Shown: positions 34,387 through 46,682 of the stretch, piece by piece
How positions within the stretch are numbered: the first letter of the stretch is position 1
Layout of the letters: each line of letters begins with the position of its first letter
Assembly: GCF_905475395.1 (NCBI RefSeq)
Contig: NC_058339.1
Location: forward strand, 12,346,001-12,410,000
Direction of reading: 5' to 3'
DNA: 64,000 nt
Origin: Chrysoperla carnea
Taxonomy: Eukaryota > Arthropoda > Insecta > Neuroptera > Chrysopidae
The notes under the pieces: model-generated
The model's database searches: none
Seen by the model: only the letters and a program-made list of their open reading frames with translations
Told to the model about the DNA's origin: nothing
Program-made: the position numbers and the translations under genes

Positions 34387-34695
34387 AGTACTTGGATGCC
34401 TGAGCTTTCCTTAGTATTTTTTGAGTTAAAAAGACATAAATTTTTTTTAAACATGTCTTCATGCAAATTTAAATTTGAATGTCCCGGTAACGTACTTTAT
34501 TTCGTTAACTACGATATACACCAATAGATGTCAGGAAGAGTCATTTTTTGCAGTTTATATTTCAGTTTTTCCTGAAAATACAAATGAAACGACGTTTTTT
34601 AAAAATGAAACCTAGCTAGATCGATTTTTCGACCCAAAAACCCCCTAATCTTCAATTTGATTAAAGTCGTTGGAGCCATTTCCGAGATTGTTGAT
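34387..34695 (+). repeat. Dispersed repeat, forward copy (inverted partner at 51.2-51.5 kb)
   Basis: Shares GTACTTGGATGCCTGAGC, a TTTTTTGAGTTAAAAAG block, ATGTCCCGGTAACGTACTTT, CACCAATAGATGTC, ATCGATTTTTCG and GGAGCCATTTCCGA with the reverse complement of 51233-51543. The peptide CxGNVLYFV read from both copies comes from the repeat. It may be part of a degenerate transposon. Confidence 0.7.
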
Positions 34696-36174
34696 CGCAT
34701 CGAATTCGATCTAAGTTTTCAAATTCAATGAAAACCTCAATCTGATTCATAACTGACAAACATCAGATGAACGCTTTAAATTATAAGGTTGTTTTTTATA
34801 AATAAGTAACAAATTTTTTGTTTGAAACTTTTTTTTGTAAACCGAATAGTTTAGACAGTAATTGATAGCAAAAATTTAGCTTTTTGTGCGTTTGTTTGTT
34901 CAATTTGAACAAAAATGAATTTTATAGAAAAGCAAACCAATTTAATTGGATTTATTGGAAAATTTTTGAAACGAGTTCTTACTCCGACTCGCATTTGACC
35001 GGGCCTGCATTTCCTGCTTTAATTTGTACATTCTTTTTATTACTGAACGTATTTTCTTTGAGAAAAAAGCTAAAGAAAAAAAAAAAAAGAAAAAAAAAAT
35101 ACATTTAATAGTGCACATAGTGTGATTGTGTAAATATAAGTGAAGTATAATAAATTATAGCTTTATATATAAAATTGGTAAGCTGATAAGCATAAAATAA
35201 GCTGACCTGAATTCTTTATAAACATTTGGAAAAGATTATAATCATCATCAAAATACAAAGAGTATATAAATACAGCCTCCGTATATTACATTCCCTATTA
35301 CTGTATCGATATTTTAACTTTCTTTTGAGGTTATTTATACAGAGTGTACTATATATAACGTCTAAAAGTTTGTAAAAGAAATCAGACATAAATTTGAAGA
35401 AAAAAAAAAAACGAAAAAATTGTCGATTTTATTCTATTGAGGGGGTTTGACTAGTAGGCCACTGAAATGGGGAAAAAACATATAAAATGGAAAAATAGAA
35501 AAAAAAACCCGGGTGTTTTTGATGACTCTGAATTCGAATCTGCTTTATCTAGACTTTATATTCTTCTTTAGTCAATCAAGTCTTATAATTTATGGTACCA
35601 TAAAAAGTAATATTTTTCGGAAGCGGGGTAGCAAGTTTATAAAAACTATTTTTTTGGAAAACAATGATTTCAGGAAAAACTACTCTTTACCCTTAGCCTT
35701 TATTCCAATTAATATTTACCCTTCTAACTTCACTTTATTTATTCATATTATTTACCCCCTTATAACTTCCTTAACGGTTTTTGCAGGAATTATTATAGTT
35801 CGATGTTCTTTTAAATAAGTAAAATAGAGAGATTATATATTGGCGTAAGGAAAATAAAGTATGCCTCTTCTAAGTATATCAAACAATCACAAATTTGAAA
35901 AAAAAGAGAATAATAGAAATAATAGTGTCTAAGATTTTTAAAAGCATCGAATTCAAATGTGAAAAATTGTTATGGGTCAATCCAATAAAGTGAACTATAA
36001 ACTCGATTTCTATTTGACTCTGTACATAGGTTATGTGTGCTATTTTCTATTACTTTTCTCGATACATTTTATGTTGTGCACCTAATGTACAATACCACAG
36101 AAAACCAACAGTATAGAAAATGTGATAAAATGTTAATTTATTGCTGAAATTCTGTTGTTTTATCATTGAAATAA

Positions 36175-36580
36175 ATTTGTAATCTCAGCTTTGTTGTACC
36201 CACTTACAAGGTGTTTGTTATATGATGAGTAGGTATTGTAATTTATATTCATCAATATTAGATATGGATAATATTATTGGTAAATCTGTACTGCCCATTT
36301 CGATGATAGTAACAGCGAATTAGAGTATAAACGGGAGGTTTTTCAACTGCGAATAATATCTGAAAATTAGAATATATAAATTCAGGTTGTAATCTTGTAA
36401 TCTCAGCTTTGTTGTACTTACAAGGTGTTTGATATATGATGAGTAGGTAATGTAATTTATATTCATCAATATTGGATATGGATAATAATATTGGCAAATC
36501 TTTACTGCTCAAGTTCAAAATTTGTCGATGATAGTAAGAGCGAATTAGAGTATATTTGGAAATTAGAATATATAAATTCA
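36175..36580 (+). repeat. Tandem duplication, period about 218 bp
   Basis: TAATCTCAGCTTTGTTGTAC, CAAGGTGTTTG, ATGATGAGTAGGTA, ATTCATCAATATT, AGCGAATTAGAGTAT and TAGAATATATAAATTCAGG occur in the same order twice (about 36175-36392 and 36393-36580). Copy 2 is slightly shorter near its end. Confidence 0.85.
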
Positions 36581-36639
36581 GGCCCGTGTGTACGAATTAT
36601 CCAAGGCAGGGATTCAAACTTTTGTATGATATTTAAATT

Positions 36640-36680
36640 AAAATTTACCAGCGAAACGGGTGGTTCACAGCTAGTCTTGT
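36640..36680 (+). repeat. Fragment of the AGCGAAACGGGTGGTTC repeat 3' end
   Basis: CCAGCGAAACGGGTGGTTCA followed by CAGCTAGTC matches the ends at 51978-52002 and 63440-63465. The CTAG ending recalls Helitron termini but is not proof. Confidence 0.5.
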
Positions 36681-37054
36681 ATGAATTTGTTTATTTACAT
36701 AGAAACATTGACATATTTGATGGAAAGAATGGACCATTTTTCAAAAAATAGTATAAAATGATACAAAAAATAAAAATGTAATCATTATGAATTGTGTATG
36801 ATAAAAAACTGATTTTTTATTAAAAAAAAGTTCCTCAAATGGTTGAATAATTTATACATTTCTAAAATATGAACAGCAAAATTCGGTAAGAAATGACTAT
36901 CAATAAGAAGACAAATATTTATTGGTTTTTGTATTATTGTGTTATTGTTTGTAAGTATACTGATGCCGTATTATTTATTAGCCCAGTAAGTATAAACAAT
37001 TTGTCGAAAATTCTTTCGGAGTTCACAATTTTTTGACACATCTTTGTCCATATT

Positions 37055-37400
37055 TTAACCGACGAACTAAAACAAAGAGGTGTTATAAGTTTTTCTGTCT
37101 ATGTGTCTGTCTGTCTGTGGCATCGTATTTCCTAAGAGGATGAAGCGATTTTAATTTTTTTGGTTTCATTTGAAAGGTAATAGGTTAACAGAGACAGTTC
37201 TTAGCTATGTTTCAAGTGCGAGTTTCGTACCCGAAAAAAACTAAAAATTGGCGACGATGTACAAATGCTTTAAAAAAAACTTAATTTAATGGAGAGTGTT
37301 CCTATGTATGTTTCAAGTACCAGTTTAGGGTACCGTACCCGAAAAAATTTGTCGTTGTTTTTATAAATTTTGTAAATTTCGCTTGTAAGAAGGTAATAGG
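37055..37400 (+). repeat. Dispersed repeat starting TTTTAACCGACG (copy with partner at 47.8 kb)
   Basis: Contains GTCTGTGGCATCGTA, GATTTTAATTTTTTTGG, TTTGAAAGGTAAT, AGCTATGTTTCAAGTGCGAG, AAAAATTGGCG, AATTTAATGGAGAGTGTTC and GTAAATTTCGCTTG in the same order as 47795-48115. The TATGTTTCAAGT module occurs twice within each copy. Confidence 0.8.
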
Positions 37401-37901
37401 TAAGCGGCAAATCCCTTGAAAAATTAAAATGACTGATCAATCACTGAAAATGTGAATGCGTCTAGCATATGTTTGTACTTTTCGTAAACCTTGGACCAAA
37501 ATTCGCCAGTTTTTTAATTTAAGGAAAATATTTCGAGATTTAAATCGTTTCATATGTTTTTTTATCACCTAAATAACGAATGTTAACTTAAAAAGAGAAA
37601 ATCTAACAAAATTTGTGAAAAATGGTGAACATTTTTAAAAAAACATGAAAATTTTGGAAAAAACGTGATTGCTTGGTCGTGTGATAGATCGTTTCTGAGT
37701 AATATTTTTCGGTCACTAATGAATTTGATAAGTAAAACAACAAAAGTTATTTTTATCTCGGAAAATCTGTGGAAAATACATGTTTGCTCAAATTACGATA
37801 CATTTCCTGCGTTCCTATGTTTTCTATGATTTCAAAATAATTAATTTAACTTCTGGTATTTCTTTATTATACCATGTATATATGAAATATACATAGTTAT
37901 A

Positions 37902-38400
37902 TTAAGTTTAGTCCCAAGTTTGTAACGCTTAAAAATAATGATGCTAGGAAAAAAAATTTGTCATAGGTGTTCACTAAATCACCTAATTAGTCTATTTCCG
38001 GTTACACGATAACTCAAAAACGAAAAAAGATATCGAGCTGAAATTTTTACAGCGTACTCAGGACGTAAAAAGTGAGGTCAAGTTCGTAAATGAGCATCAT
38101 AGGTCAAATGGGTCTTGAGTCCGTAGGACTCATCTTGTAAACCGTTAGAGATAGAACAAAAGTTTAAATGTAAAAATTTTCCTTATCAAAAATTAAACAA
38201 CTTTTGTTTGAAACATTTTTTCGTAAACATCACTGTTTACCCGTGGGGGCGCCAATTAGGCGGAAATTTTATAATACTTGAATATCAGTTATGTATGTGT
38301 CACATGTTTGTATGTGTCATGTGATAAAGAAATCATCACTGACTATGCATGGTATTTCAACAATTAACTCAGTCAATTGTTTGTTTTCACTTGTTTCAAA
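37902..38400 (+). repeat. 500-bp dispersed repeat, copy A
   Basis: Matches 43217-43735 along its length: AGTTTGTAACGCTTAAAAAT at the start, then CACGATAACTCAAAAACGAA, AGGACGTAAAAAGTGAGGTC, GTCCGTAGGAC, AACATCACTGTTTAC and TTCAACAATTAACTCAGTCA followed by ATTGTTTGTTTTCACTTG at the end. The start alone also occurs at about 59516-59545. Confidence 0.9.
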
Positions 38401-38603
38401 TAGTTTTTCATTAATTTAACTGTTTTTTTTCGTGTACTGATAAACTAAAATTTCTAGTTTATACACCTGAAAATCTTTAGTTTATATATATTCAACCTGG
38501 TTTTTCTCATACACAGTCTACTGATACATAATCTATTTTATACATAAATATTGTAAGTTTTTATAGAAGCAATCAATATAAATAAATAATAAATTTATTT
38601 TAG

Positions 38604-40190
38604 CTGCATTGGCTTTTACAATAATGGGTTTTCAATTTGTTTGGTTCAGCCGATATTTAGATAACTTAGTAGAAGAACGTGAAATATCAAAATCAAAAGC
38701 AGCGTGGATAAGTAGCATGTTCCATATTGGAGTAATTTCTAGTGCAACAAGCATGTCATACTTTACAAATCGTCAAGGACGCCAACAAGCAATGGTTTTA
38801 ACGTGTGTACCACATATAATGGCAACGATTTTGTTTACTTATGCTCATGAACTAATTTTTTTATATTTGTCACGATTTTTATGTGGATTGGCATTTGGTG
38901 TTACACAAACAGTTGTACCCGTTTACGTTAGCGAAATAGCACATACGAAAAATCGCGGAGCATGTGCAACTTGCTTAATGGTTATGTTAGCTCTTGGATC
39001 GTTAATCGCAAATTTATCGATTAAAGTTCTGAATATACATCGATTTAGTTTAATAATATTCTTAATGTCGTGTATTCATGGTTGTGGTATATTTTTTGTG
39101 GAAGAATCACCACATTTTTATGTAAAGAATGGAGAAGATCAGTTGGCACAGGAATCACTAGAACGATTACGTGGTTTTGAAAATGTTACATTAGAATTAA
39201 TACAACTCAAAGGTATTATATTTAATGTTTTTAAGAATTTGAACCTAACTAAACTAAAACACCTTGTTATAATGGAGTCGTATTTGTGTACGGGTGGGAT
39301 TGCCTTTTTGCCTATTATAGTTTTTACGTATGCAGACGAAATATGAAATGAATTTGTCATTGAAAACTTATGTTTTTTTTAATGTGGGCTATCATAGGGA
39401 CCCGGGCCCCTCAGTAATCAGTAGGATTTTTTGAGTTAATGATAGCTAAATAAATAAATATTTCAATTAATCAAAAAATTTTGTTTGTTTAGATAGATGG
39501 GAATTAGTTTCATTAAATCCGAAAAGTGGTGTGAATCGAAAAACATTTAGTATTTTGCTACTTATTCTATGCGTATCGCAAGTAGCCTATGCCCCAATGA
39601 ACGTTTATCGTAAACATATAAGTCATATGTCACATTACAGTGTTCTGTCATTGACGTCAGTGTTCGTAATTTTTACATCAGTATCAGCTTACTTTGTGGA
39701 TAAATGTAGTAGTCGATTTGTATTTTTGACATCAATGAGCGGTTCTACGGTGTGTTTGTGCTTAGAAGGTACATATCATTACTTAGAAGAAAAATATAGC
39801 GATTTTGAAACAAAACACGAAAGCTTACATGTTTTGGTTGAGTTCGTTTACTTAATTATATACGCTTTTGGTGTTGTAAGTTCTCCCTATGTTTTTGTGA
39901 GTGAACAGTTTGATATTAATACCCGTGATACGGCTGGACTTATGATAGCACTTACGAGTGCCATATTTGGATTTATTTTTATACATTTGGAGGCAATTCT
40001 GCAGACTCACGAAGCTCATGATAATCAGGTTTGGGCGTGTGTTGTTATATTGATTGTTTGTTGCGTTATTGGATACTTTGTAACACCAGATGGAACATCA
40101 CGAAAAAGTTTTGAAGAAATTAAAATGGAAGGTAAAATGGATAATTCAGTTCAGAGTGCGGCAAAAGTAGACGTAAGTATAAAATTTTAA
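38604..40190 (+). CDS. Divergent MFS sugar-transporter-family protein (Tret1-like), 5' end missing
   Basis: Two exons are visible: about 38604-39212 (after acceptor TTTTAG) and 39493-40190 (after acceptor TTTAG), joined in phase 1 across a GT-AG intron (donor AAAG/GTATTA). This gives roughly 435 aa with about 11 membrane helices; the first exon or exons are upstream and unseen. Sugar-porter features are NRQGRQQ in the helix 2-3 loop, PVYVSEI, RG after it, EESPHFYVKNGE before the long loop, and FVSEQF near helix 10. The usual QQLSGIN motif is replaced by VSQVAYAP, and the second GRR loop by VDKCSSRF. The fold is therefore kept but sugar-binding and gating motifs are altered, and transport activity is uncertain. 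The last codons (VSIKF-stop) are read from a good donor site, GTAAGT at 40173, so a further exon is possible. Confidence 0.8.
39213..39346 (+). other. Readable segment at the start of the transporter intron
   Basis: Without splicing at 39212 the frame stays open for 44 codons and ends at TGA (39344-39346). The peptide (KLKHLVIMESYLCTGGIAFL and on) is hydrophobic and lines up loosely with the first helix of the next exon (RKTFSILLLILCVSQVAYAP). It could be an alternative 3' end or a decayed duplicate exon. Confidence 0.5.
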
Positions 40191-43100
40191 AAAGCAAATG
40201 TCATTTGAAAGAGATTGATTGATCGTTTGAATTGAACCAGAAATTGCTGTGTAAGACCCTCCACACTTATCCGCAGAATCACTGCTCACACGATAACAAT
40301 TTACTATGCTTGTGTTTTAGGCAATGTTCGAAGCGTACAGTATCGTTTGAAAGAATATCGAAATGATTTTGTGTTCAAATTTTACACCTTATCATATAAC
40401 GATGGTTAGAAGACGTAAGAGGTATGGAAGCCCTGGCAAGGAAATACATGTGGTGTGGAAGCCAAAAATGGAATGAAAATAGCGGAAGAGGCACAAATTA
40501 TTATTATTAATACTTTATGCGCTGGCATCAAAGAAATGTGCATTTGCCATTTTTCAGCTTATAATTACTGATATTGAAACTTGAATAATCCTTAAGTTAT
40601 CGGCGGGTATTGATTTAAAAGCAAGTTGATTAAACATATAAAAAACTAGTTAAAATTCTTCCTGGACTGTAATAAACTAACTTGCCAATGCTTTGTCCGC
40701 GGGCCTAACCAAAAAATTGATGCCTAGACATACCACGATTTTGAACGTTGACTTAGATTGGATGTGACAGGACTCTTGGGACACTTAATTTCACTTTAAC
40801 AGTTTATTGCTAATATTCCGGCATTAATTTATCGAAGAACATTAAGGGAGTGCATACAAATTACGTTTACTATCCGCCTCTAAAAAAAGGAACAAACAAA
40901 TAAAATAATTTCAACCGTTATGGGGAACTTGCATACTTTATCCTCTTTGATTAAACTTTTAGTTACGCTAAAACTCCAGCAAAAGTTTGTATATGTTTAT
41001 ATTAAAATTGTTTTTAGAAAGAAGAGAAAAAATATTTTGTATTAGAATTATAAAACACTTTATAGGTCATGTCTAGTATCATACAAGAATACATGATTTG
41101 CACAATTTCAAACTTAAAAATTTTCTATTAAAACCTTGTTTCTCTAAAATACGTATTGTAAAAAATAATGTAAACAATTTGTTAAAACAAAAAATATTTC
41201 ATGATCAAAAACAACTGAAAAAATTAGTTTTTATCATACACAGATCATTATATTTTTATTTTGTCCAATAAAATTTTTTGGCAGTAAAAATTTGTTGTTG
41301 TTTTTTTATTAGGTATACATGCCGACGATGAATTTTTAATTTTATGCCAGGCAATTTTTCCAATTCATTTTCTTCCTTCTAATTTAGAACACAGCCATTA
41401 GTTTACAGTTATGGGAAATCAAGATACGAAAAATACTGTATTTCTAACGTCAAATAATCCATGTACAGAAAATCCGCTCGCCAGTTGTAATTTAGAGACT
41501 TAATCCGAAGATCCTGGCATTACATTTCAAGTCTACACTTTGTTTACTTAATTTATGATCGCATTGTGTATGACCAGCAGCGTTTCACTAATGATTTATT
41601 AGCTAATAATAATAGTGATAATGATAATAACAATGTATAATAATGTACAAAGTAACTACAGTCAAACTTGTTTAAAAAATATCAAATAGATATTTCGAAT
41701 TATTTAATCGAAAACCAAGGCAGATATCGAATAAGTTTATTCTTATTTTTCGTCTACATTAATGAAGTTATATAATAAAATTCATAATCAAAGTTGAAAA
41801 TAAGGTAAAAATAATTTCAACCCTAAATCCAGCTTACTCGTGGTTTTTTTGTCATTGTCATGTCATTGCTAATATGTTTAGTTTATTTTCTATTAAAAAG
41901 TATTTTTTTCATTCGTTCTAAGTGAAAATTTTCACAAACTTTCAAAATATGTCGTTTTTCGAGATTTTTCCATAACAGCAATGCATTTTATATTGATCTT
42001 CAATGATATTTTTCTTAAAAATTTGCAGGGATACCTAAGCTAATTATTATATTAACAAAAACAATCTGTACCTGTAATAAAAATTCTATGTCTATTTCAT
42101 TAAATATATTTTTAGGAACGTATTTTCTCTTATTTTAAAACCTGGTGCTTTTCTCGACGTCTCGACACTGTTCCTTTCCTTTTGGAAACCATGTATATGT
42201 AGCATGCTTTATATGTATATATGATTATTGTGGAGGTCGTTGCTAATAACTAATTGCTAATTACCCTTAGAAAGGCTTAAATATCTACATGATATATACA
42301 TATATGGGTGCTTATATTTGAATATGTATATGCTCCGATCATTAGATTCCCTAATTATTTCGAGTATAAAAAAGTGAATTATGATAATAGTGTATCTAAT
42401 TTTCATGCTAATAAACCAGATGACAACAAATTTTAATGGATATGATCTTTATAGGCTAGATCAATAACTCTCTGTTTATGATGTTCTAAGATTCTGGAAA
42501 TGTTTATTTACATTAGTTTATTTGTAAATCAGATTGGCTACTTTTTTAACAGAATAGTGCTTTGAGTTGAGTTATCTGACAATAATATGAACAGATCACC
42601 AAAATGTTGGAAATGCAGGTGGTTAAAAGTTTAATTAATTACTATATCCCTAGAATATTTATTGATTTACTTCATTTTTTACAAAATATAATCAATGCTC
42701 ATAAGAGGAAAATAATAATTCATAAATGACGCATTATTCATTATACCTACACATAATTTTGTCTTTTTTATATTTCAATCAAATCAAATTGACAATTAAT
42801 TGAATGTAGAATGTATAATTAATTAAAGTCACTTTTAATTCGTTGTCAATTATTTCTATAATCAATCATTTTATATAGATTTTGGTTGTGCATCATCCAT
42901 CCATGGTCAAGTTTGTTGCTCTTATATTATAAAACAAACTGTGACGGTGAAATACAAATAAATACATTTTAATTTAATCATTGTCATTGGTTCATTGTCA
43001 ATAATATTAAATTATAATGTTTTATGTTATCCACATATCGGTTTCTCTCGTTATTCAATAATTGTATACTAATATTCCAATGTCTCTCACTCTTTCAATG

Positions 43101-43216
43101 TATTCGCAACGTTCATGAGTTTTATTTCAAGCGTTTCCATGGTAAAGACACATTACTTTATGAGTATAATTGTATTGATGGACATACAAGTCTATGATTA
43201 TACGTATAATATATGT

Positions 43217-43735
43217 AGTTTGTAACGCTTAAAAATATTGATGCTACAAAAAAAATTTGGTATAGGTGTTCATAGAATCATCTAATTAGTCCATTTTCGG
43301 TTGTTCGTTCGTCCATCCGTCCGTCTGTCAACACGATAACTCAAAAACGAAATAAGATATCAAGCTGAAATTTTTACAGCACACTCAGGACGTAAAAAGT
43401 GAGGTCGAGTTCGTAAATGAGTAACATAGGTCAACTGGGTCTTGTGTCCGTAGGACCCATCTTGTAAATCGGTAGAGATAGAACAAAAGTTTAAATGTAA
43501 AAAATGTTCCTTATAAAAAAATAAACAACTTTTAATTTGAAACATTTTTTCGAAAACATCACTGTTTACGTGAGAGCGCAAAATATGCGCAAATTGTATA
43601 GTATGTATTATATGGGAATATTAGTTATAAATGTGTGACATGTATGTATTTGTAATGTGACAGGGTAATCAACACTGTCTGTACATGGTATTTCAACAAT
43701 TAACTCAGTCAATTGTTTGTTTTCACTTGTTTTTC
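43217..43735 (+). repeat. 500-bp dispersed repeat, copy B
   Basis: Direct-orientation partner of 37902-38400. This copy has an extra GTTCGTTCGTCCATCCGTCC block before CACGATAACTCAAAAACG. The open frame on the minus strand at 43360-43581 lies within it and is not a gene. Confidence 0.9.
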
Positions 43736-45884
43736 AATAATTTCTATTTGACATTTGCTACATAGTCCAGCCAGTAACTTTATACATTACAGTCTGCGAC
43801 AAATCCTGTATTTCTCAAGCGGCCGCACGTAACTTTGTCGAAAATTTAAAAAAACGGTGAAGTTTACGGATTTTTTCGATTATAACCCCATTTGGCTAGT
43901 TTTTGAAGTGCCTTTTTAAGATGTTTTTAAAATAGACAAATTAATTTATGTGGATAGTGCAAAAAATAAATCTTAAATCATGTTAGAAAATGATCTTATA
44001 ATTTAAAAACCCACTGTATTTTATTTCGAGATAAAAATGATATATTTTTTTATATTTTATATACATAATTTCTCGTCTAATGATGTTGTAACAAGATTCC
44101 CCACATCATTATTAAATGGAGCTTATTAAATCTCTAGAGACTTCTAATTCCATAAATAATTTTAAAGCATAAGAAATATTTATTTGAATAGTAATTATCT
44201 ACATACTTATTATCGAAAAAAATTGAAATTGCGGCTTTTTTTTAATTAAAAGTTGTTTGTACTAATAAGTCAAAATTTGCGAAGTTCAATGATTCCTTTT
44301 TAGGATATTTATTTATTTTTAGAACCAAAATCTTTCATGGTTGAACTTTGACTGTCCATTTTAAGCCGCTGCAAGTTTAGACTAAAGTTTGTAAAGCTTA
44401 AGTCTTTTCAGAGAATATAATCAGTCCAATTATACTAAGCCTTGGAAGTTATTGTTTTCTAACCGTAAATAATAAGTTTTTTTGTTTTATTGTTATTTTT
44501 GATGTTTTGATTTTTCTTTTTTGCTTTTTTGATTGCTTTATTTCTATTTTAGTATTGTATTAAATAATCTCAATATAATGAAACAGATATTCCACGTATG
44601 GCCAATGTAAAAAAATAAAACTAATACTCTTAATCTATTTGTTTTTTTTTTAATAACAAAACAGTTTTGTTTGTGATATGTTAGTTGTTTTTTGGAAATA
44701 AAAATCTACGAAGAATAATCGACATTCACAAGATAGAAATTCACAAAGAAAGTATACGATTTACGAACTACGAACAGATCATTTACGATGGTATAAAAAA
44801 AGGTTATATTTTGTTATGAGTATGCGAAAACTAATGAGTTGATGATTCAAAGGACCATGCAAATTTCTTAAGTTAAATTAATTCTGACAAACTTATAGAA
44901 ATTTGGTAAAATGGTTGTTTTCAACTTGCGGATTATAGTCAATAGTGTTACAAAAACTGTTTTCTAAATATGTGCGGTGTTCCAGCGAAGTGTATGTGAG
45001 ATATTTCAACTTGAACTGGTTATACCAATAACGAAAGTAATAATGATCCTAAAAATAACAAACAACTTTTGCCGTAAACATTTTTTTGGTAGCATAACAA
45101 ATTGAATGAAAAATATACTAGTTTTTGCATTGGATTTTTAAGAAATCTAATCTGAAATCGAAAATATGTTTTAAACAAAATTGGCTTTTTTTTTTAAATA
45201 AAATCCAACTTTTCAATTCAAAGTTGTTAATAAATTTATCTTATCTATTATTTTTCTTTCTTTTTGATTCCTTTAGCAAATTCCATGATTTTTCCATCAT
45301 TTTCATGGTTATCGAGCCGGATACTAATATAAAATAGATTAACGGCTTAAAAATGTACTTCTTATGAAAAACCAGGCTAGAGAAATAATATTTACATTTA
45401 ATTTTGTTCATTATGTTATTTGTATATCATATCCGTAATAAAATTGCCTATAAATAAAAATAAAGTAAATTACTGGTGATATTTGTCACTGTTTGTAGGT
45501 ACGGGTAATGCAATGCAAAATTAGCATATATTTCTTTTGCTGCACTTCAATTTGTGGACACGTTTAAGAACTATTTTAAACTATTAAAACGTTTGAGAAA
45601 AATACGCTCATCAACCGCTTATTCAAAACCAACTATCGAGTCCGATAATGTATTTAGTTTCAATACAGTTTATATCGAACAAAATAAATTAGGAATTTTT
45701 ATGGATGCCTAGGTATAAGGTGGTGAAAACTGAATAATACTAAAATGATGAATTCAAGAAATTTGAAACATCGATTTTATGTCCTGAAATACATACGTAA
45801 AAGTTATTTAATAGTTTAATCTTAAAATGACAATATCGATTTAAAAAAGTCTAGATACTGGAGTAATTCGCCCTCCCCCCCGCT

Positions 45885-46110
45885 TGTCCAAGACAGCAAT
45901 ATTCTGTAAATATTCAAGAAAATGGGTCAAAAATGTATTATCGGGTGTTGTGGAGGTCACGCTGATCACGATTCCGAAATCAGAATTCCGATGTAACCCT
46001 TCTTAGTCAAAACAGTAAAATTCTGTAAATATTTAACAGAATCTGCTAAAAAGTATACTCGGTGGTTTTCGGGACCATTGATCATGTTTTCGAAGTTCAA
46101 AATTCACTAT
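45885..46110 (+). repeat. Imperfect tandem duplication, period about 120 bp
   Basis: CAGCAATATTCTGTAAATAT...AAAAATGTATTATCGG...TGATCACGATTCCGAAATCA and ACAGTAAAATTCTGTAAATA...AAAAAGTATACTCGG...TGATCATGTTTTCGAAGTTC follow each other in the same order, with clear divergence. It adjoins the fold-back element at 46182. Confidence 0.65.
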
Positions 46111-46181
46111 ACAGGGCAGGGCATATGACAGGACTTTAACTGCCAACTGATGTTTATAATAATGTGGTCAGCCATATTTTA

Positions 46182-46682
46182 AGGTAGTACCAGCATGAAA
46201 TCACTTTTCGACAGATTTGGCCGAATTTTTTTTCTCGGGTTTATAATAGCTTTATTTATGAATTCCTAAAATTTCATAATTTTTGACCGTTTAGATCGCG
46301 AGATATTTAAAGACAAAGTTCGCGATTTTGAGGGTCATGTCCCATTTAAAGCATGTAAAATGTCCGGTCTCTCCAACTATTTTTTATGATATTATTATAT
46401 ATTGAAGAAAAAGTAGAAAAAAATGTTTATACAATACAATTCTAAAAAAAAAATTTAGAAATTAATTTTCACTTTCGAGATATTAATTTTGACGTAAATT
46501 GATCGAAATTGGGACGTTGGCATAATTATTTCCCATTTTAAACGGTCAAAATTTCTGAAACTTTGGGAATTAATAGTAAGCATTATTAAATTCTTAAATT
46601 TAATTTTTCGTTAAATTCTGTCGAAAAAAAAATTGTACCATTGCTTTAACATAGAAACTGCAAATACCATGCTGGAACATCC
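46182..46682. mobile_element. Fold-back element, ~500 bp
   Basis: Left arm segments AGTACCAGCATG, TTTTCGACAGAT and TTCCTAAAATTTCA...TTTTTGACCGTTT pair in reverse order with AAACGGTCAAAATTTCTGAA, ATTCTGTCGAAAA and CCATGCTGGAAC in the right arm. Arms are diverged, indicating age. No coding capacity. Confidence 0.7.

Larger units (their letters stand above)
30118..38603. other. Intergenic region with dispersed repeats
   Basis: No gene was recognised. It must contain the promoter of the minus-strand LRR gene at its left end and the missing 5' exon(s) of the transporter gene at its right end, neither of which I can place. Repeats are listed separately (33285-33365, 34387-34695, 36175-36580, 37055-37400, 37902-38400). 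The CCCGTCCGCTTCGTTGAA motif near 32273 is a fragment of the CAGCRAAGCRGG family. Confidence 0.5.

Noticed and set aside
43360-43581. Minus-strand 73-codon frame
   Set aside because: Falls wholly inside the 500-bp dispersed repeat; the other copy does not keep the frame.
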